From positions 1-64,000 of the forward strand of contig CAMDQH010000002.1 of NCBI GenBank assembly GCA_945905815.1: 64,000 bases of DNA. Reading direction: 5' to 3'. A program made the position numbers and the translations under genes. The notes beneath the pieces are model-generated. The model was not told the origin of the DNA and did no database searches. It saw only the letters and a program-made list of their open reading frames with translations. This DNA comes from Bacteriovorax stolpii (lineage in GTDB: Bacteria > Bdellovibrionota > Bacteriovoracia > Bacteriovoracales > Bacteriovoracaceae). This document shows, in pieces, positions 8,229-17,802 of the stretch (position 1 is its first letter; each line of letters opens with the position of its first letter).

Positions 8229-9659
8229 ATGAAAGTCATTTTACTTGGACTTATTTGCACTAGCTTCTGGTCCTTCGCGGGCCCTGGTAGTATTCCAGCT
8301 CGGGTGAATGTCGAGTCGCCCTTTGCCACACAAGACCTGCTTAGTCGAAGGGGCGAGCTAGAACCACCCTCTGAACTGTTTGGCACAAATGAACTCAACC
8401 AGGTCTTATTCTCGGATATGCATGAGCAAAATGTGAACTTGAAAAAGGTTAAGTTTTATCTTCTAAATGGAGAAACAAGGATGGCGCAAGTCCATCTACG
8501 CAAGCTTGCCTATACCGAAACAAAGCTCAAACCCATTATTTACCGATATCTTGGAATCCTTTCATTTATTGAAGGAAAGTTTCAAAAATCTTATGAATAT
8601 CTAAGTGCCAAAGAACTTCAATCACTGCCTCATTATTCAAAAATTTGTGCATTAAAGGTGCTCAACCAGGTAGTGCTAAGTAATGTCACTTTGCTCGAAG
8701 ATGAATGGAAACGTTGTCAGCTAGAGAGCTTTAAACATTTTAATTCCGGAAATTATGTTTGGATTGAAACTCTGGTGCAAATGAAGCTTAAACCAAGAAT
8801 AGGTCTAACTAAAATACCTTTTAAAAACATTAGGCTTTCGTCATTGAATAATGATCAGCTTAAAATTTTTCTGAAGCTTGCATTGTATTTAAATCAAGAA
8901 AAGCTAATTGAGCCAGAACTTACAGATTTGGACCAAATGCAAATTAAAGACACTGAAGTTAGAGAGTTGATAGGACAATTGTATTTTCGTCTAGGCCATT
9001 TCGCAAAATCTTACCGTTTTATCGAAGATCTTGATTCGCCAAATGCAGAAAATATAAAAGGTAATCTCTATGTCTTAAGACAAAAATATGAGCTTGCTTA
9101 CGCTCAATTCAAACTCGCCTTAGAAAAGAAACAGAACTCACAAAATGCTATGGAGAGGATTCTCCCTTTAGCCTGGTTATTGGGCGACTGGGAAGAAGGG
9201 GCGAAAATTGCAGAAAGAGTTATAGCCTCACCACAAACTCAGGTTAATAAGATGACCTTGATTTCTGCTTTTTATACCCAGAAGGGTGACTATGCGAAAG
9301 CAAAAGATGTTCTTGATTCTATTGTATTGCGCTCCCGCCGGGGAACTGAGATCGACGTAACTCAACTACTCAGCTTTGTGAGTCTCATGCAAAATAGGCC
9401 TGACGTGATAAAAAAACAGGCGGCGCTAAGTTGTGCTCAGTTTGATATGATCAATTGCTGGCTTAGTTTTCAAATGGATCAGTGGGACTCCTTTCCTCTA
9501 AGCATAAGACGCCCAGATAAAATGCTGGTCAAAAAAGACTGGGAGAAACTAAGCCAAGAAGATCTAGATGAGCCTCTCAAAGAAACCATTTACGTCAATC
9601 AGCTCGATATTGAGGAACTGGATGATAAATTGATAAAGCTCACGCCAGATGCCCCTTAA
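8229..9659 (+). CDS. Secreted helical-repeat (TPR-like) protein
   Basis: A 476-residue protein with an N-terminal signal peptide (residues 1-18, ending WSFAG). The body is a chain of helix pairs with TPR-like spacing, clearest around ARLGHFAKSYRFI-type positions: GQLYFRLGHFAKSYRFIEDL, LRQKYELAYAQFKLALEKK and AFYTQKGDYAKAKDVLDSI. Such repeats usually scaffold protein complexes; here presumably in the periplasm. It overlaps the start of the following alpha/beta hydrolase by 11 bases, so the two are probably co-translated. The partner is unknown. Confidence 0.72.
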   Translation: MKVILLGLICTSFWSFAGPGSIPARVNVESPFATQDLLSRRGELEPPSELFGTNELNQVLFSDMHEQNVNLKKVKFYLLNGETRMAQVHLRKLAYTETKLKPIIYRYLGILSFIEGKFQKSYEYLSAKELQSLPHYSKICALKVLNQVVLSNVTLLEDEWKRCQLESFKHFNSGNYVWIETLVQMKLKPRIGLTKIPFKNIRLSSLNNDQLKIFLKLALYLNQEKLIEPELTDLDQMQIKDTEVRELIGQLYFRLGHFAKSYRFIEDLDSPNAENIKGNLYVLRQKYELAYAQFKLALEKKQNSQNAMERILPLAWLLGDWEEGAKIAERVIASPQTQVNKMTLISAFYTQKGDYAKAKDVLDSIVLRSRRGTEIDVTQLLSFVSLMQNRPDVIKKQAALSCAQFDMINCWLSFQMDQWDSFPLSIRRPDKMLVKKDWEKLSQEDLDEPLKETIYVNQLDIEELDDKLIKLTPDAP

Positions 9660-10362
9660 AATCATTATCATTCACGGACTCAACAATAATATGAATAGCT
9701 TCATTCCCCTGGCGCATAGTCTTAAAGCCTTGGGGTACGTGCCAGAAATGCTTTGCTTGCCTGGTCATGGAAGTAATCGGGAAGAAACAAGGCATATCAA
9801 AACAGCGACCGAAAACTTCGACCGAAGTATGGAAAAATTGATTCAAGGTCCCTACGCAGTTATCGCCTTTTCCCAAGGCGCACTATATCTACAATTATGG
9901 CTTGAAAAAAATAAGTTACCCTTACCGAAGGCACAAGTCCTACTTGCACCTGCACTATTCATTCGCCATTTAATGAAACTGGATATGCTCATGTCGAAGC
10001 TTCCATCGTTCATGTTTATTCCCAGCCCAATGCCTCGAAAACTCAGACGCTATAACAGCTTAAATATATGGGAATATCGAACTCTATTCAATAAGGCCAA
10101 AGAATTTCAAAAAATCAATACACCTATGAAAATCCCAACTTTAATACTAGTAGACCCTAGAGATGAATTAGTTGATGCTCAAAACATGAAGTCAGTACTG
10201 GATAACAGACAATCTGGAGCACAAATTGAATTTTATGAACGAAAATATCTTCAAGGCAGACGCCCTGGTAAGTACCACATCCTATTTCACCCTGATTATT
10301 TTACGCCTGATGACTGGGATCATTTTATAGCTAAGATCAGTTGTTTTTTTTCAGTTGAGTAA
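9649..10362 (+). CDS. Alpha/beta hydrolase (esterase/lipase-like)
   Basis: A 237-residue alpha/beta-hydrolase fold protein. The early strand IIIHGLNNNMNSF supplies the oxyanion-hole region, followed by PGHGSN. The nucleophile elbow is AFSQGALY (Ser near residue 77), a variant of GxSxG with alanine first. The acid is likely in LVDPRDELVD and the histidine in YHILFHPD. No signal peptide is seen, so it is probably cytoplasmic even though the upstream gene is secreted. Substrate is unknown; small ester or thioester hydrolysis is the family expectation. Confidence 0.8.
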   Translation: MPLKIIIIHGLNNNMNSFIPLAHSLKALGYVPEMLCLPGHGSNREETRHIKTATENFDRSMEKLIQGPYAVIAFSQGALYLQLWLEKNKLPLPKAQVLLAPALFIRHLMKLDMLMSKLPSFMFIPSPMPRKLRRYNSLNIWEYRTLFNKAKEFQKINTPMKIPTLILVDPRDELVDAQNMKSVLDNRQSGAQIEFYERKYLQGRRPGKYHILFHPDYFTPDDWDHFIAKISCFFSVE

Positions 10363-10372
10363 ATGCAAAAAA

Positions 10373-10400
10373 TTCGCTTTCTTATCTAGAAAGCGGGTTT
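10373..10400 (-). terminator. Rho-independent terminator between convergent genes
   Basis: CGCTTTC and GAAAGCG form a 7-bp stem with a 7-base loop. On the minus strand it is followed by AATTTTTT, so it best serves the minus-strand 266-residue protein gene; the T-run on the plus side is poor. Confidence 0.65.
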
Positions 10401-10427
10401 AAAAATGTATCTGATATTTTTTATTAA

Positions 10428-11228
10428 CTATTTATCAAGCGTAATTTTATAAAATCCACGGAACCCATCTCTTTTGAACTTAACTTTCTGATAGTCTGCT
10501 TTTAACAAATCATCATGAGTCAGGTGAGTTACTCCACAAGAATTATAGTCCCTTTGGATTACGCTATAATGAATTTTCTTATTCATTAAATCGCCTTGTA
10601 AGGTACATCCAAAACGTACCCATTGCCCAAGAGGAATCGAAAGACTTGCACTTCTATTTTGTGTCGAAGTGCTCCATTCTTCACTTTCCCAAGAATGACA
10701 AACGATATTATTGGCATCTTCCAGAACTAGAAAATAATTATGTCCTTTTCTTTCAAGGTCTAAAATATCTGTACCTACATCAAAAGAAATCATTGAGCTT
10801 GGCCCGATTCTGTCATGTTTAAAGCTAATATTACCTTGTGCCACTTCGTGACCTTGTTCGCAAGAATCTAACCACTCGCGTGACTGAAAATTGTATGGAC
10901 CGGAATGTGAAACGCTTGCTGCTTCTCCAACAGATGCAGGAGCACGACTAGAGTGACCCGGAGAATACGGCTCAGACGCATTATTCGATTCATACCCATT
11001 ATAGCGGCCATCATTTGCGACATATCCTTTTCCATATCGGTTAGCTCTTGAATCATATGGTGATTTAAAATAATGATAATTACTGTTGTGACCGTAATCT
11101 ACATAGTTCTGTTTGAAGCCTCTGTTATTTTCTGGATGATCCTCTAACGCCACTAAGTCGTGGTCGTAGTCGTAATGAGCACAAGAATAAAAATTCAAAA
11201 CCATAGAAAATAATAATAGGTTCTTCAT
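10428..11228 (-). CDS. Secreted, possibly lipid-anchored protein of unknown function
   Basis: A 266-residue protein not recognised. The N-terminus is hydrophobic and reaches a cysteine at residue 16 (LNFYSCAH), a weak lipobox. Residues ~20-110 are rich in Tyr, Asn, His, Gly and Ser and look disordered, while the C-terminal ~150 residues look folded, with aromatic beta-like segments and several cysteines. AGGGAT precedes the ATG. It may be an outer-membrane lipoprotein. It reads in the same direction as the next gene (11290-12039) but with a 61-base gap. Confidence 0.65.
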   Translation of the reverse strand: MKNLLLFSMVLNFYSCAHYDYDHDLVALEDHPENNRGFKQNYVDYGHNSNYHYFKSPYDSRANRYGKGYVANDGRYNGYESNNASEPYSPGHSSRAPASVGEAASVSHSGPYNFQSREWLDSCEQGHEVAQGNISFKHDRIGPSSMISFDVGTDILDLERKGHNYFLVLEDANNIVCHSWESEEWSTSTQNRSASLSIPLGQWVRFGCTLQGDLMNKKIHYSVIQRDYNSCGVTHLTHDDLLKADYQKVKFKRDGFRGFYKITLDK

Positions 11229-11289
11229 AATCCCTCACTGTTTAACTCAGAAATTAATCGGAAGGAAATAAATTTTACTTTAATGGATA

Positions 11290-12039
11290 TTAGAAAGCGC
11301 AAAAAAGGCCCAAATTGATTCCGTAACCGACAAAGGAGAGTTTCTCACTCTTGTATGGGTCAGGAAAGTTCATTGTCCCCGACTGAATTTGTCTTAACAG
11401 TAAGCCTAAAAAGAAACTCAAATTCTCTGTTGCTCTAAGATAATTATCCAAGCTAACTTCAGCTCCATAAGCGTATGTGCTTTCATTAAATGTATTATCT
11501 TTTACATATTCAAGATAAGGAATAAAGAGCCCTTTTAAAACAAGCTCGGTCTGGTATTTTCTTGTTGTTGAAAATTTGTAGCCGATCCCAGCGCCAATTT
11601 CGTAGGCCGTATATGTCACATTTGCATCGTAGGCTTTAAGTAGAGATCCCGTGAAATTATAGAGGAAGGAATCTTCCCGAGCTGCCCTTAGACCAATACT
11701 AAAGCCTTTCCATGTAATGTCTTGGTAAGTTAAAAAAGAGATATAGGACAGCGAGACATCAAGATCTGCCCTCGTTTTAAGAGGAGTGGTATCAACTAAA
11801 GAGCGATGAATAAAGCCAATCTTATGAGCAAAGACTACTTGATAAACATCCAGAGTCTGAGCAATAATTTCAAGCCTTCGACCCTTTCGAGATTTACCCA
11901 TTATGTTTCTTAATTCTGGATCATAATAGACAAAAGCATCATTTGATACGACGGTGCCAGTCACATTCTCTGCAACGTTCGAAGCTAGTGTATGCACGGG
12001 TGTAACAAGAAATAAAAGAAGATATAGTAAAATAGGCAT
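11290..12039 (-). CDS. SH3-like plus outer-membrane beta-barrel protein
   Basis: A 249-residue protein with a signal peptide (residues 1-19). Residues ~24-85 (VTGTVVSNDAFVYYDPEL through IGFIHRSLVD) have the shape of a bacterial SH3 domain, usually a wall- or peptide-binding module. Residues ~95-249 alternate polar and aromatic/hydrophobic positions as in an eight-to-ten-strand beta-barrel, ending in phenylalanine (LGLFCAF), typical for Bam-dependent insertion. An inverted repeat places its ribosome site in a loop (12043-12072). It follows spoVR by 60 bases. Confidence 0.65.
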   Translation of the reverse strand: MPILLYLLLFLVTPVHTLASNVAENVTGTVVSNDAFVYYDPELRNIMGKSRKGRRLEIIAQTLDVYQVVFAHKIGFIHRSLVDTTPLKTRADLDVSLSYISFLTYQDITWKGFSIGLRAAREDSFLYNFTGSLLKAYDANVTYTAYEIGAGIGYKFSTTRKYQTELVLKGLFIPYLEYVKDNTFNESTYAYGAEVSLDNYLRATENLSFFLGLLLRQIQSGTMNFPDPYKSEKLSFVGYGINLGLFCAF

Positions 12040-12042
12040 AAA

Positions 12043-12072
12043 CCAATTTTACCTCAAACTTAAAAAAATTGG
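12043..12072 (-). promoter_or_regulatory. Stem-loop holding the ribosome-binding site in its loop
   Basis: CCAATTTT and AAAATTGG pair over 8 bp; the 14-base loop contains GAGGT on the minus strand, the likely ribosome site of the 249-residue barrel protein. It lies between spoVR and that gene. Confidence 0.3.
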
Positions 12073-12099
12073 CCTGAAATAATCGAATTTTATCTTTTA

Positions 12100-13605
12100 C
12101 TAGGCCTCAGGCTTGAACTCTTTGCCATCAAAGTTAAAGATCACTTCTTTATCATCATATTTCGTCTTAAGATTTACTGGGCGTTTCCAAATCGCAAATA
12201 AATTACGGAGCGTTTCATTTGCAAAGTTCACATCTAGATCTACGCCGTAATGGACATGATTGAGGAGAAGTTCCTTACGATTCATGTAGTTCCCATCTTC
12301 TATTTCAATGATTGGCTGTCCAAAGTTGGTTAACTGGGAAAGAAGTTTTTGTTTTATCGCATTGAAGTCTTTTGAATCAATCTCAAAGCGCCCAGAGCGT
12401 GGGTTATATTTGTATGTAAACATTTGCTGGCGTTCGCAAAAATCCGGAGTCAAAAATTCGTCGATAAAAGAAATATCATTATGCGATTTACGGACTTCGA
12501 AAATTTTCTCTCGTCCCTTACCAAGTTTGGTATCCCATTCGATTTTATCTTTCATACTTGGGCATTCATTATAGTCTTTACCAAACATCCCACGGTTCCA
12601 TCGATATTCGATATCACGCATAAGCTCTATACCAACCTTATAAGGATTAATATTTTGCTTACTCATGTGCATAACACCAGCGTGTTTGTCAGCAAAATCG
12701 ACGATTTCTGAAGCATCTAATGCCCTTTGAGTCATGATAGTTGAATGCCAGTAACTGGCCCAACCTTCATTCATAATTTTAGTCATTCTTTGGGGAAGAA
12801 AATAATAAGCTTCCTCGCGCAAAATCCCGAGAATATCGGCCTGCCACTCTTCTATTGGTGCATGTTGAATTAAATAGCCCAAGACATCTTTAGTACTGGC
12901 ATGGGTTCTTTCGGCAGAAATATTTTCTGCGACTTCTTCTTTTTTCTCATCTTTTTTTGAAGTACGGGATTTTGTCCTCATAAAGGACTTCAGCGCCGCA
13001 GAACGGTCGTCAATTAGGTAGCCATCATCTTCAGATTCAACTTTCTCCTGATCAACTAATTCTTTGCGGCTTCTTTTAAGGGCGGACGTTTCATAGAGTT
13101 CATTGATGTCTAAAAGATTTTCCAAGGAGAGAACTTTATCAATGAAAGTTTCAACGGCATCGGCACCATAGCGGTCCATATAGCGTCGGATTTTAGTCCC
13201 ATGATTGGCCATCACATCCATCATGTTTCGATTTGTATTTCCGAACCAGGCATTATTTTTGAAAAAATCATTATGTGCATATACGTGTGCCATTACAATT
13301 TTTTGATCAACCCAATTATTAGCTTGAAGTAGATAGGCATAACAAGGATTGGTATTTATAACCATTTCATAAATTTTTTGCAAACCATAGGCATAGCCTT
13401 TAGAAAGCTGATCGTAGTCCATACCAAATTTCCAATGAGGATATCGTGTAGGAAAGCCACCTTGAGCGGCAAGGATGTTAATTGTGTCGTAATCACAAAC
13501 CTCAAAAACTTGTGGAAAAAAATCCAAACCATAATCTATGGCATATTTCTCAATTTGATTTTTAAGCGCCAGCAGTTCACCCGAAATTGGCTTCGTTCGG
13601 ATCAT
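12100..13605 (-). CDS. spoVR: SpoVR family protein (YcgB homologue)
   Basis: A 501-residue member of the SpoVR/YcgB family. Recognisable blocks are the N-terminal DYGLDFFPQVFEVCDYDTIN, the PTRYPHWKFGMDYDQL motif, the MAHVYAHNDFFKNN block, and the MNEGWASYWHS block with conserved His, Glu and Trp. Residues ~190-230 form a charged insertion. B. subtilis SpoVR affects spore cortex and E. coli YcgB is a stress protein, but the biochemical activity is not established. The ATG immediately follows the YeaH stop (TAAATG), so the three-gene set prkA-yeaH-spoVR is one translation-coupled operon. Confidence 0.95.
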   Translation of the reverse strand: MIRTKPISGELLALKNQIEKYAIDYGLDFFPQVFEVCDYDTINILAAQGGFPTRYPHWKFGMDYDQLSKGYAYGLQKIYEMVINTNPCYAYLLQANNWVDQKIVMAHVYAHNDFFKNNAWFGNTNRNMMDVMANHGTKIRRYMDRYGADAVETFIDKVLSLENLLDINELYETSALKRSRKELVDQEKVESEDDGYLIDDRSAALKSFMRTKSRTSKKDEKKEEVAENISAERTHASTKDVLGYLIQHAPIEEWQADILGILREEAYYFLPQRMTKIMNEGWASYWHSTIMTQRALDASEIVDFADKHAGVMHMSKQNINPYKVGIELMRDIEYRWNRGMFGKDYNECPSMKDKIEWDTKLGKGREKIFEVRKSHNDISFIDEFLTPDFCERQQMFTYKYNPRSGRFEIDSKDFNAIKQKLLSQLTNFGQPIIEIEDGNYMNRKELLLNHVHYGVDLDVNFANETLRNLFAIWKRPVNLKTKYDDKEVIFNFDGKEFKPEA

Positions 13606-14724
13606 TTATTTCCCCTTGCCTAGGAAGTCTTTAATGGAATCAAGGATTCCTTCTTTATTCTTAATTTTGCTTAAAGTAAGCTTCTCATTATCTGCACCAT
13701 ATTTTGCAGTAAGGTCCTTATAAAACTGACCTGAACCGTAACGACTCTCAACCTGGCCATAGCAAAATACATTCGAAGCAGGAAAGATATGATTATCCAA
13801 AAGATCTAGACACAATTTTGTGTCATCGGCCGACCAGTTATCGCCATCAGAGAAATGGAAAGGATAAATATTCCATTCATTTGGATTGTAATCTTTGTCA
13901 ATGATCTCTTTGCATAAACTATAGGCAGAAGAAATAAGAGTTCCTCCGCTCTCGCGAGTGCGGAAAAATGTATGTTCATCAACTTCTTTCGCAGTTGCAT
14001 CGTGAATGATATATCTGATTTCAATGTCTTTATACTGAGATTTTAGCCACAAATTAATCCAAAACGATTCTGTCCGGACAATTTCTTTTTGCTCATCACC
14101 CATGGAACCAGAAACATCCATCATGTAAATCACTACTGCAGCGTTCTGCATTTCTACTTTTGTATCCGATGCTCTATAACGAAAATCACGACGAATTGGA
14201 ATAACCGCTGGATTTTCAGGATCATAAGAATCAGATGAAATCTGACGCTTAAGCGCCTGCTTATATGTTCTTCTTAAATGACGAAGGGAATCTGGTCCTG
14301 TTGTACCGATATTTGTGAAACGATTCACTTCAGATTTAAGAGATTTTTTACCTTTCGGCTCGATATTAGGGAGAGCAAGTTCCTCGCCTAAAATTCTCGC
14401 TAATTCCTCAAGTGAAAGCTCAACTTCTAATTCCTTATTACCTTCACCCTCACCAGTCTCACCTTGACCAGACTGACCATTAGGATCCTGCTGTCCGTTA
14501 ACCGGATCACCAGGTTTTCCCTGACCCTGCCCCATTCCGCCTTCGGATTTGTCACCAAATTTGAAACGAGGAATATCGATGCTAGGCATCGGCACCGTAA
14601 ATTTATCAGTTCCCTTCGGAATTATCTGGGATCCGTGAGAAACATACTTGCGTAAGTTATCACGGATTTTCCCTTTTACGATTTTCCGAAAGCGGGCATG
14701 ATCACGTTTTATTGGATGATCCAC
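13606..14724 (-). CDS. yeaH: YeaH/YhbH family VWA-like protein (DUF444)
   Basis: A 372-residue DUF444 protein. The N-terminal part is basic, residues ~58-97 are a Gly/Gln/Asn-rich linker, and the C-terminal half is a von Willebrand factor A-like domain with a MIDAS start [10 protein letters not shown] (residues ~203-212) and [12 protein letters not shown]. It begins with GTG, preceded by AGGGG eight bases upstream. It sits between PrkA (11-base gap) and SpoVR (no gap). In enterobacteria YeaH acts with the YeaG/PrkA kinase in nutrient and stress survival; a metal-dependent adaptor role is inference. Confidence 0.93.
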   Translation of the reverse strand: MDHPIKRDHARFRKIVKGKIRDNLRKYVSHGSQIIPKGTDKFTVPMPSIDIPRFKFGDKSEGGMGQGQGKPGDPVNGQQDPNGQSGQGETGEGEGNKELEVELSLEELARILGEELALPNIEPKGKKSLKSEVNRFTNIGTTGPDSLRHLRRTYKQALKRQISSDSYDPENPAVIPIRRDFRYRASDTKVEMQNAAVVIYMMDVSGSMGDEQKEIVRTESFWINLWLKSQYKDIEIRYIIHDATAKEVDEHTFFRTRESGGTLISSAYSLCKEIIDKDYNPNEWNIYPFHFSDGDNWSADDTKLCLDLLDNHIFPASNVFCYGQVESRYGSGQFYKDLTAKYGADNEKLTLSKIKNKEGILDSIKDFLGKGK

Positions 14725-14735
14725 TCACAAACCCC

Positions 14736-16793
14736 TTATGACTTAATTGAGTCGCCCTTGGCAAAAATGCTGGCCACAAAGTTAAGAGCATCAGTTGCGC
14801 AAATATCACAGTAACCAAAGTTCTTAATCAAGCGGCTCTTAACTACTTCAATTTTCTCCTGGGTTTGTTTATCAACCACATTGGAAATAATCGTAGTAAG
14901 TTTAATCGTATCGCGCTGATCTTCAAAAAGTTTTAACTCAAGAGCTCTATGAAGACGCTCATTCATTTTGTAATCAAATTGTTTCCCTTCAATAGCAAGA
15001 GCACCAATATAATTCATAAGCTCGCGACGAAAATCGTCTTTACGAGACTCAGGAATGTCTATTTTTTCTTCAATTGCGCGCATGAAACGCTCATCCGCTT
15101 CTTCTAATTTATTAGAATACTTGTTACGAATTTTCTCTTTCTGCGTATAGGCCTTAACGTTATCAACATAATTGGCACATAGAGTTTGAATCGCAGATTC
15201 ATCAACAGAGATTGCTTTTTGAACATCATTTTTGACGATATCTTCATATTCTTGGCGACAAACGGCCAACATCTCACGGTACTGATCCAGTTGATCAGGG
15301 GAATTTACCAAAGCGTGGTGTTTAAGACCTGATTCAAGTTCATTAAACACCATGAATGGATTCAAGCAACCAACATGACCATTCTTCACCAATGCATTTG
15401 AAATTTTATCTTGAATATAACGAGGAGAAATACCCTCAAGACCTTCGCGAACGGCTTCTTTACGAAGCTCTTTCACATTGTCTTCGTTATAACCAGGAAG
15501 AGTCTTACCGTTATAAAGTTTCAACTTTTGAAGTTTTGTAAGGTCTGACTTTTTAGGCTCTTCTAAACGCGTGAGAATTGCCCATGTAGAGGCCATCTCA
15601 ATAGTGTGAGGAGCAATGTGAATATTCGGTATCGTATCTTTATTATAGTCTTTGCGATAAATTCGAGTTTCTTGATCAAGACGTGTAATATAAGGCACAT
15701 CAATTTTCACAGTACGGTCGCGAAGAGCTTCCATAAATTCATTTGATTGTAGCTTGCGATATTCTGGCTCGTTGGTGTGACCTAGAATGACAAGATCAAT
15801 ATTGGTTTGAGCGAATTTTTTAGGTTTGATTGATTGCTCTTGAGAGGCACCTAATAAATCATACAAGAATGCCACATCAAGCTTTAACATCTCGATAAAC
15901 TCAACGATACCACGGTTGGCGATATTGAATTCTCCGTCAAAGTTAAAGGCTCGTGGATCTGAATCAGACCCATATATCGCAATTTTACGATAGTTAATAT
16001 CACCGGTTAATTCGGTTGAATCTTGGTTCTTTTCATCTTTTGGTTGAAACGTACCAATACCTCGACGATCTTTTTCAGACAGGATGAGTCTCTTAACACG
16101 AAGGTGTTTCATAACCTTGTTCCAGTCGCCATTATATTTGAGCATAAATTCATTCAAAATGAATCTACAAGCTGGATTAACTTCACCTTTAATTTTTACT
16201 TTATAAATAGATTTATTTACTTTTGCGAGTTCAACAAGAAAACGATCTCGAACTTCTAGAGGAAGAAGTTTTAGAGGCTCTTCATGCATCGGACTTGCAA
16301 AAACTTTTTGTCCACCAAGAATTTGTGACCCTTCATCATCAACCCATTCGTAGGTATAAAGTGCCCCTTCATCAGTGCGGGAATAATGCTCCAAACCTTT
16401 CTTTAAAAGGCGAGAAACCGAAGATTTTGCAGAACCAACAGGGCCATGAAGAAGAAGAACCCTCTTCTCCGTCCCGTATCCCAAAGCTGCTGATTGAAAA
16501 AAGTTAACCATCTTCATTAAGTGAACATCGATACCAAAGATGGCATCTTTTCCATTTTCAAAAGGGTCATCAAAAAAGTGATAACGGATTACGTCTTTCT
16601 TATATTCAGTGTACTGAGAAGTACCAAAGCTAATAATCATGTCGTAAATGCGCTGAAAAGAATTTCGCGCGATCTTGGGATCTTTCATCACCATATCTAC
16701 ATAATCTTGAAAAGTTCCCTGCCAATGCAGATGTGAGAAATCTTTTGGATTGTAGTGTTGTGAGATAAAGGATTGAATATCGAAATTTGCCAT
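14736..16793 (-). CDS. prkA: PrkA-type serine protein kinase/AAA+ protein (YeaG homologue)
   Basis: A 685-residue cytoplasmic protein: an N-terminal AAA+ domain with Walker [10 protein letters not shown] (~117-125), then the PrkA C-terminal kinase-like domain. Length is close to E. coli YeaG (~644). Family members are described as serine kinases, and for B. subtilis an ATP-dependent protease activity has been argued, so the activity is not settled. A good promoter (TTGGAG-17-TACAAT) and a purine-rich site (AGGGGGAG) precede the ATG. It heads the prkA-yeaH-spoVR operon and is divergent from a PP2C phosphatase, a suggestive kinase/phosphatase arrangement. Confidence 0.95.
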   Translation of the reverse strand: MANFDIQSFISQHYNPKDFSHLHWQGTFQDYVDMVMKDPKIARNSFQRIYDMIISFGTSQYTEYKKDVIRYHFFDDPFENGKDAIFGIDVHLMKMVNFFQSAALGYGTEKRVLLLHGPVGSAKSSVSRLLKKGLEHYSRTDEGALYTYEWVDDEGSQILGGQKVFASPMHEEPLKLLPLEVRDRFLVELAKVNKSIYKVKIKGEVNPACRFILNEFMLKYNGDWNKVMKHLRVKRLILSEKDRRGIGTFQPKDEKNQDSTELTGDINYRKIAIYGSDSDPRAFNFDGEFNIANRGIVEFIEMLKLDVAFLYDLLGASQEQSIKPKKFAQTNIDLVILGHTNEPEYRKLQSNEFMEALRDRTVKIDVPYITRLDQETRIYRKDYNKDTIPNIHIAPHTIEMASTWAILTRLEEPKKSDLTKLQKLKLYNGKTLPGYNEDNVKELRKEAVREGLEGISPRYIQDKISNALVKNGHVGCLNPFMVFNELESGLKHHALVNSPDQLDQYREMLAVCRQEYEDIVKNDVQKAISVDESAIQTLCANYVDNVKAYTQKEKIRNKYSNKLEEADERFMRAIEEKIDIPESRKDDFRRELMNYIGALAIEGKQFDYKMNERLHRALELKLFEDQRDTIKLTTIISNVVDKQTQEKIEVVKSRLIKNFGYCDICATDALNFVASIFAKGDSIKS

Positions 16794-16836
16794 GGACTCC
16801 CCCTGAGGCAGTTTTGGGCAGATAAGCCCTTAATTT

Positions 16837-16865
16837 ATTGTACCCGCTAAGGTTATCTTCTCCAA
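16837..16865 (-). promoter_or_regulatory. Sigma-70 type promoter of prkA operon
   Basis: TTGGAG (16860-16865) and TACAAT (16837-16842) with a 17-base spacer on the minus strand. The start would lie about 35 bases before the PrkA ATG. Confidence 0.6.
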
Positions 16866-16942
16866 ACATATCCGCCAAGTCGGCAAAAGATAGTTAAAAA
16901 CTGGACGGTTTCAATCATCTATCTCCCTCGTTGAGTTTGTGT

Positions 16943-16970
16943 TTGACTATAATCGACTTCACTCTATCAT
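16943..16970 (+). promoter_or_regulatory. Sigma-70 type promoter of the PP2C gene
   Basis: TTGACT (16943-16948) and TATCAT (16965-16970) with a 16-base spacer. The expected transcription start is about 25 bases before the ATG at 17002. This argues against any translation start upstream, such as the in-frame codon at 16939. Confidence 0.6.
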
Positions 16971-17001
16971 TAAGGGGTATACAACTTTTTTTAGGGTCGA
17001 A

Positions 17002-17748
17002 ATGGGAATAATCAGTGCTGGTGATTCTGATATTGGTAGAAAACGAAAGACAAATCAAGATTCGATTTTCGTAGATAATAAGCATCATTTTTTTGCTGTT
17101 GCAGATGGTATGGGTGGACACAGCGGTGGTGATGTTGCCTCGCAACTTGCCGTGAAAGTTATGCCGGAATTTATGGCAAAGAACCCATCGATGGAAGCCC
17201 AGACCTTAATGAGAAATGTTATTTTTGAAGTAAATCGATCCATTTTGGAAAAAGCAGAAGAGGAACCAACCCTCCACGGAATGGGGACCACCTTGTCAGC
17301 AATTTACGTTAGTGGTCCGACATTAGTAGTCGGAAATGTCGGCGATTCGCGTGTTTATATGGTTAACGCCAATAAGATTTACCAAATGACACGTGACCAT
17401 TCTTTTGTACAAGAAAAGCTCAATATGGGCATCTATACTCGTGAAGAAGCTGTAAAAGACCCTCAAAAAAACGTTCTTGTGCGTTCAGTAGGTTTTGAGG
17501 CCGATCTACAGGTGGATGTTTTCAATTACCGGATATGTAAAAATGATATTTTCATGATTTGCTCTGACGGATTGCATGGCAAAGTCAGTGATGCCGATAT
17601 TCTTCATATTATTCAGAAAAATATTACCGATCCGTCAAATTGCACTTTGGACGATGTTAAAGGGGCAGTTAAAGAGCTCATCCAGCAGGCCAATGACAAT
17701 GGTGGACAAGACAACATTTCGGTAATTGTGGCAGTCGCCCAAGCCTAG
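17002..17748 (+). CDS. PP2C-type serine/threonine protein phosphatase
   Basis: A 248-residue soluble PP2C (PPM) phosphatase that removes phosphate from Ser/Thr residues using two metal ions. All key motifs are intact: SDIGRKRKTNQDS, ADGMGGHSGGDVAS, GMGTTLSA, NVGDSRVYM, CSDGLHGKVSD and GGQDNISVI. The start MGIISAG was chosen because a promoter lies at 16943-16970 and AGGG precedes it. It is divergent from prkA, so PrkA or its targets are candidate substrates (inference). The M23 peptidase follows 54 bases later on the same strand. Confidence 0.96.
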   Translation: MGIISAGDSDIGRKRKTNQDSIFVDNKHHFFAVADGMGGHSGGDVASQLAVKVMPEFMAKNPSMEAQTLMRNVIFEVNRSILEKAEEEPTLHGMGTTLSAIYVSGPTLVVGNVGDSRVYMVNANKIYQMTRDHSFVQEKLNMGIYTREEAVKDPQKNVLVRSVGFEADLQVDVFNYRICKNDIFMICSDGLHGKVSDADILHIIQKNITDPSNCTLDDVKGAVKELIQQANDNGGQDNISVIVAVAQA

Positions 17749-17802
17749 AGAATCTCAACATAATTGTTCCCAATTCTTCCTCTTAGACTTAAAATAATCT
17801 GC

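Noticed and set aside
16939-17001. An in-frame extension of the PP2C start upstream of 17002
   Set aside because: It would lie on or upstream of the promoter -35/-10 at 16943-16970, and homologues begin at the SDIG block.
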